The position numbers were made by a program, and so were the translations under genes. From contig JACQDI010000765.1 in the NCBI GenBank assembly GCA_016201195.1, forward strand, positions 1 to 10,412: a DNA stretch of 10,412 nucleotides, read 5' to 3'. This document shows positions 7,311 to 10,412 of the stretch, piece after piece. Below the pieces are notes generated by a model. That model had not been told where the DNA came from. It did not search any database and saw only the letters and a list, made by a program, of their open reading frames with translations. How positions within the stretch are numbered: position 1 is the first letter of the stretch; every line of letters starts with the position of its first letter. Source of the stretch: Acidobacteriota bacterium (GTDB lineage: Bacteria; Acidobacteriota; Terriglobia; Bryobacterales; JACQDG01).

Positions 7311-8150
7311 CTACCGCAGCAGGTCTTCGAGCTGGAGACGGGCGTCGGTTTTGGCGTCGCGGTACTTCACGATGACCGGGGTGTAGACGGACAGGTTCCA
7401 GTCTTTGCCGGGACCAGTGGCGATGGCGCGGGAGCCGGGGACAACGACAGCCTCCTCGGGGATGATTAGGGGGGTGTTCTCGGTGGCGCGGTGGACGGTG
7501 TTCCGCACCACGTCGTAGACCGGGGTGGAGCGGGTGAGAATGGTGCCGGCGGCGAGCACGGCGCGGCGGCGGACGATGGTCCCTTCGTAGACGCCGCAGT
7601 TGCCGCCCACCAGCACGTCGTCCTCAATAATGACGGGCAGGGCGCCCACCGGCTCGAGCACGCCACCCACCTGGGCCGCGGCGCTCAAATGAACGCGCTT
7701 ACCAATCTGGGCGCAACTGCCTACCAGGGCATGGGAGTCGACCATGGCGCCGTCATCGACGTAGGCGCCGGCGTTGATAAACATGGGCGGCATGCAGGTG
7801 ACCCCCTGGCCGACGTAACAGCCGTCGCGGATCGAGGAGCCGCCGGGCACAATGCGCACCCCGCTTGCGACGTCGAACTTGCGCAGCGGGTAACTGGATT
7901 TGTCGAAAAAGGGAATGCGGCCGCGGTCGGCCGACATGTCGACGATGGCGCCGATGCGGAAGCCAAGCAGGATGCCCCGCTTCACCCAAGCGTTGACCTT
8001 CCAGCCGAGCGCCGATTCCGCTGACGGCTCCGCTGCGCGCACCTCCCCGCGATTCAGGGCGGCCTTGAATTGGGCAAAGGCCTCGTGATACTCAGGACCG
8101 TAGGTAGTGGCTTTGGCTTCGAACAGGCGGTCGATCGTTTCCGAAAGCAT
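7311..8150 (-). CDS. dapD: 2,3,4,5-tetrahydropyridine-2,6-dicarboxylate N-succinyltransferase
   Basis: The protein has 279 residues, close to the usual length of about 274. It transfers succinyl from succinyl-CoA to tetrahydrodipicolinate in the succinylase branch of diaminopimelate/lysine synthesis, in the cytoplasm, normally as a trimer. A helical N-terminal domain (1 to about 65) is followed by a left-handed beta-helix of hexapeptide repeats (about 95-240): GVRIVPGGSSIRDG, INAGAYVDDGAMVDSHALVG, SCAQIGKRVHLS, GGVLEPVGALPVIIED. The MVDS aspartate (D138) and the YEG glutamate (E189) match the catalytic pair known in the E. coli enzyme. The ATG at 8150 lacks a clear Shine-Dalgarno sequence, and a TAAAAT box lies nine bases upstream. 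dapA and dapB lie upstream on the same strand. Confidence 0.95.
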   Translation of the reverse strand: MLSETIDRLFEAKATTYGPEYHEAFAQFKAALNRGEVRAAEPSAESALGWKVNAWVKRGILLGFRIGAIVDMSADRGRIPFFDKSSYPLRKFDVASGVRIVPGGSSIRDGCYVGQGVTCMPPMFINAGAYVDDGAMVDSHALVGSCAQIGKRVHLSAAAQVGGVLEPVGALPVIIEDDVLVGGNCGVYEGTIVRRRAVLAAGTILTRSTPVYDVVRNTVHRATENTPLIIPEEAVVVPGSRAIATGPGKDWNLSVYTPVIVKYRDAKTDARLQLEDLLR

Positions 8151-8159
8151 GAAGGTCGA

Positions 8160-8165
8160 ATTTTA
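8160..8165 (-). promoter_or_regulatory. Possible -10 box for a near-leaderless dapD transcript
   Basis: TAAAAT (five of six matches to TATAAT) on the minus strand ends nine bases before the dapD ATG, in a GC-rich setting, and no Shine-Dalgarno sequence is seen. No convincing -35 lies upstream. The geometry resembles that of the serine hydrolase start at 2291. Confidence 0.3.
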
Positions 8166-8662
8166 ACACGGCCTCCATACGGGCGGCCCGGGCGAGCTGC
8201 TGAAGTCTCTGCTACATCGACGACGCCTCCGTGATCTTGCCCGAAAACGGCGTGTCCATGAACACCCTGGCGTATCCGCCGTGGACGGCGACCATCACCG
8301 ACAACTGGGTATCCACTTGACAGGCCCGGTCTGTAATCTTCACGCAGGGCCACGCCCGTCTTTGGCGGGGACCTGCGGTTTTTTCGGCACACAAGCCGCA
8401 GGCCCCCCGCAGACAACACGGTGGCCCGCGCAGCGACGATTCTTGGAAATCAGGCCGCTCAAACGAGAAAGGAGTGTCGGGCGATGGGGTCCCGGTTCGC
8501 AGCGCGAGGCAGCCTCCAGAGCGACAGTGCGCACCCAGTCCTCTTCGGCCGTATCAACAGGATCAAGTGACCGTTCGGTTTCTTGCTCCTCGGCCGGCGA
8601 CCGGGGGCTTTCCTGGGTTCCAGGGGGCATCACGGTCCATCCTTGGTGCTCCAATTCCCAAG

Positions 8663-8689
8663 ATAGCCAGACCGCGATCGGATGGCTAT
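8663..8689. repeat. Short inverted repeat downstream of dapA
   Basis: ATAGCCA (8663-8669) and TGGCTAT (8683-8689) are complementary, and an inner CCG/CGG (8672-8674 and 8679-8681) extends the stem around CGAT. It lies about 57 bp past the dapA stop with no T-tract on the minus strand. It could stabilise the mRNA end or be chance. Confidence 0.4.
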
Positions 8690-8745
8690 GGTACTGAATT
8701 CTCAGGGCTATGATCTGACAATACTGGAGTTGTACGGCAAGAGCC

Positions 8746-9654
8746 CTAGGCGGACATCCGGGAATCCTGGACGACGGCCAGTCCCAGCGACTCCAGCACC
8801 TTCTCGATCTTGGCGAGGTTCGCCGGCTGGACGGGCACCATGGGGAGACGATAGACGGGCTCGAGCAAGCCCATGAGAGCCATGGCGGCCTTTACCGGGC
8901 CGGGATTGGATTCGACAAAGTTGATTTCCATGAGGGGGAGATACCGCCGGTGGAGCTCCCGGGCGCGGGCGAAGTCACCGGCGAGGCACAGTGCGGCGAG
9001 TTGTGACATCTGGGCCGGAATCTCGTTGGAGGCCACCGAGATGATCCCGCGGCCGCCCAGGGCCATCAGCGGCAGGGTGATCGAGTCGTCGCCGGAGAGT
9101 ACAGTGAAGCTTTCGGGCGCCTGGTTCAGCAGGTTGGCCATCTGCCCGATGTTGCCGGAGGCTTCCTTGACCCCGATGATGTTGTCGATGGTGGCGAGTC
9201 GGGTCATGGTGGCCGGATCCACGTTGGCGCCGGTACGGCCGGGGACGTTGTAGACCACGATCGGCAGGCGGGTGGAGGCGGCGATCGCTTTGTAGTGCTG
9301 ATAAAGTCCTTCCAGGGTCGGCTTGTTGTAATACGGGGTCACCGAGAGCAGACCGTGAGCGCCAAGGGCCTCGATTTCGCGAGCCAGCTCGATGACCTCC
9401 TGGGTGTTGTAGCCGCCGGCGCCGGCGAGCACGGGGACCTGGCGCGATGCCGCCTCTTCGAGGGTAATCTCGACCACGCGCAGGTGCTCGCGGCGGGTCA
9501 GGGTAGGGTTTTCGCCAGTGGTGCCGCAAGGAACCAGAAAGTGAATGCCGGCTTCTACCTGGCGGCGCACTAAGCGCCGCAGCGTGGCTTCATCCAGGTT
9601 CGCGTCGCGCCGAAAGGGGGTAACTAGGGCCGTTCCGCATCCTTCAAATTTCAT
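8746..9654 (-). CDS. dapA: 4-hydroxy-tetrahydrodipicolinate synthase
   Basis: The protein has 302 residues, normal for the family (about 292 in E. coli). It condenses pyruvate with aspartate semialdehyde, the first committed step to diaminopimelate and lysine. The TIM-barrel hallmarks are present: ALVTPF (9-14), GTTGE (44-48), TPYYNKP (106-112, with Tyr109), Tyr135, PGRTG with Arg140, and the Schiff-base lysine K163 in GVKEASG. The ATG at 9654 is preceded by GAGGTG on the minus strand and opens with MKFEGCGTALVTPF; the frame is open to 9693, but that extra part is translated inverted repeat. dapB ends 87 bp upstream. Related aldolases (NanA, YagE types) share the fold, but the dap neighbours and the YYNKP/GRTG pattern support DapA. 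Confidence 0.95.
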   Translation of the reverse strand: MKFEGCGTALVTPFRRDANLDEATLRRLVRRQVEAGIHFLVPCGTTGENPTLTRREHLRVVEITLEEAASRQVPVLAGAGGYNTQEVIELAREIEALGAHGLLSVTPYYNKPTLEGLYQHYKAIAASTRLPIVVYNVPGRTGANVDPATMTRLATIDNIIGVKEASGNIGQMANLLNQAPESFTVLSGDDSITLPLMALGGRGIISVASNEIPAQMSQLAALCLAGDFARARELHRRYLPLMEINFVESNPGPVKAAMALMGLLEPVYRLPMVPVQPANLAKIEKVLESLGLAVVQDSRMSA

Positions 9655-9672
9655 GGGCACCTCAGTTAGAAA

Positions 9673-9738
9673 GCCACAGAGGCACAGAGACACAGAGAGA
9701 AGAAATTAGGATTCTCTGTGCCTCTGTGTCTCTGTGGC
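9673..9738. repeat. Octamer-type inverted repeat in the dapB-dapA gap
   Basis: The arms 9673-9698 and 9713-9738 are inverted complements at 24 of 26 positions around a 14-nt centre. The left arm is GCC followed by octamers CACAGAGG, CACAGAGA, CACAGAGA. The right arm carries the same octamers in inverted orientation with the G-variant unit at the other position, so one mismatch can form a G-U pair in RNA. It fills most of the 87-bp gap, ending three bases from the dapB stop and leaving the dapA Shine-Dalgarno sequence free. It matches the 2191-2257 element in plan (three octamers per arm, centre of 13-14 nt) but not in sequence. Confidence 0.9.
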
Positions 9739-9741
9739 ATT

Positions 9742-10412
9742 CTATCCAAACAAGACGTCTGCGAATTCGTGTACGCCTTTCTTGCCTTTGACCCACTGGG
9801 CGGCCTTGAGCGCGCCGCGGGCGAAGCCCACCCGGCTGCGGGCGGTGTGGGTCAGGGTGATGGTGTCGGCCTCGGAATCGAACCCGATTCTGTGCTCGCC
9901 AGGGATCGCCCCGGCGCGGTTCGAGGCCACGTCGATCCGTTTCGAGTAACCGGCCTGCTGCATCACTTCCACCAGCTTGAGCAGCGTACCCGAGGGGGCG
10001 TCCTTCTTCATCTTGTGGTGGATCTCGTAGGCCCAGGCGTCGTAGTCCGGCTCGTTCTGGAGCCACCGGGCGGCGACTTCGACGATCTTCGAAAACACGT
10101 TCATCCCGACCGAGAAATTCGGGCTGTAGACCAAGCCGGTCGAGGCACGCTCGACGGCGGCACGCACGCGGGGCAACTGGTCGAGCCAGCCGGTGGCGCC
10201 GACCACTAGGTTCACGCCGAGCGCCGAGATCCGCTCGATGTTGTCCACGGCGGTCGAGGGCGTGGAAAACTCGATGGCCACATCGATCTCGCGGAAATTC
10301 TCCCGCGTGATTCCGGCCCCGTTCACGTTGTTGTCGATGTCGAGCTTGAGGGGCACCTCGAAGCCGAACTCGGGGGCCAGCGATTCAACCAGTTTCCCCA
10401 TTTTGCCGTAGC
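9742..10412 (-). CDS. dapB: 4-hydroxy-tetrahydrodipicolinate reductase, 5' end outside window
   Basis: 222 residues are visible, starting YGKMGKL. This is the inside of the N-terminal nucleotide-binding motif (GxGKMG), so the ATG at 10401 is an internal methionine and roughly the first ten codons lie beyond the window. The enzyme reduces hydroxy-tetrahydrodipicolinate with NAD(P)H. Visible motifs are EFSTPSTAVDNI, VVGATGW (usual GTTG loop), YSPNFSVGMNVF, and the catalytic/substrate block EIHHKMKKDAPSGT, whose HH and following Lys correspond to His159, His160 and Lys163 of E. coli. RAGAIPGEHRIGF and the C-terminal SRVGFARGALKAAQW ... DVLFG follow. It is a short-type DapB (about 230 residues against about 273 in E. 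coli). It heads the dapB-dapA-dapD order. Confidence 0.93.
   Translation of the reverse strand, partial: YGKMGKLVESLAPEFGFEVPLKLDIDNNVNGAGITRENFREIDVAIEFSTPSTAVDNIERISALGVNLVVGATGWLDQLPRVRAAVERASTGLVYSPNFSVGMNVFSKIVEVAARWLQNEPDYDAWAYEIHHKMKKDAPSGTLLKLVEVMQQAGYSKRIDVASNRAGAIPGEHRIGFDSEADTITLTHTARSRVGFARGALKAAQWVKGKKGVHEFADVLFG

Larger units (their letters stand above)
8151..8745. other. 595-bp stretch without a convincing gene between dapA and dapD
   Basis: Open frames exist on both strands. The most gene-like is minus 8654-8340 (104 codons from a TTG). Its EEDWVRTVALEAASRC segment vaguely resembles a HEAT repeat, but there is no Shine-Dalgarno sequence or recognisable domain. A plus-strand fragment near 8214-8320 (CYIDDASVILPENGV) is cut off by a stop just upstream. 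Two small inverted repeats are visible, CCTGCGG/CCGCAGG (8372-8378 and 8396-8402) and the one at 8663-8689. No tRNA, riboswitch or terminator with a T-tract was seen. It may be decayed coding DNA or a long spacer. Confidence 0.5.

Noticed and set aside
8340..8654. 104-codon minus-strand frame between dapA and dapD
   Set aside because: TTG start, no ribosome site, no domain that can be named; kept only as a note within the gap.
9655..9693. Upstream extension of dapA (MSLCLCGFLTEVP)
   Set aside because: These residues are translated from the inverted repeat; a GAGGTG ribosome site and the conserved N-terminus support the ATG at 9654.

Overview
The window is a GC-rich (high G/C at third codon positions) stretch of bacterial chromosome. 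The gene mix is a heme/copper monooxygenase-like protein, an exported serine hydrolase, an exported PQQ-propeller protein, an exported heparinase-like protein and an acyl-pathway lysine cluster. Together with octamer-built inverted repeats between genes, this suggests a soil Acidobacteriota of the Solibacter/Bryobacterales type. That assignment is inference from gene style; no rRNA or marker gene is present to confirm it.

Region 1 (1-2175, plus strand): the 3' part of a cytochrome c plus copper type II monooxygenase-like protein, followed three bases later by a SAM-dependent O-methyltransferase, probably co-transcribed. Region 2 (2176-3811): a 27-nt-arm inverted repeat, a TATAAT box almost on top of the start codon, and a serine beta-lactamase/DD-peptidase-family hydrolase. 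An in-frame amber codon interrupts its C-terminus, and the frame continues for 40 more coding-like codons. Region 3 (3812-6667): a divergent pair, an exported PQQ-like beta-propeller protein (minus) and an exported heparinase II/III-like protein (plus) that ends in six lysines. Region 4 (6668-7310): a small ORF6N-domain gene (minus). One palindrome lies inside its coding sequence and a closely related one lies just after its stop codon. Region 5 (7311-10412, minus): lysine/diaminopimelate genes in transcription order dapB (cut by the window end), dapA and dapD, with a second octamer-type inverted repeat between dapB and dapA and a 595-bp stretch without a convincing gene between dapA and dapD.

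DapA makes hydroxy-tetrahydrodipicolinate, DapB reduces it, and DapD succinylates the product, so three consecutive steps of the succinylase branch lie together. The remaining genes look like independent accessory or degradative functions. The most unusual signal is the ORF6N palindrome pair: the conserved protein motif RSQ(F/I)(V/A)TS is written in near-perfectly palindromic DNA, and a second intergenic palindrome would encode the same motif on either strand.
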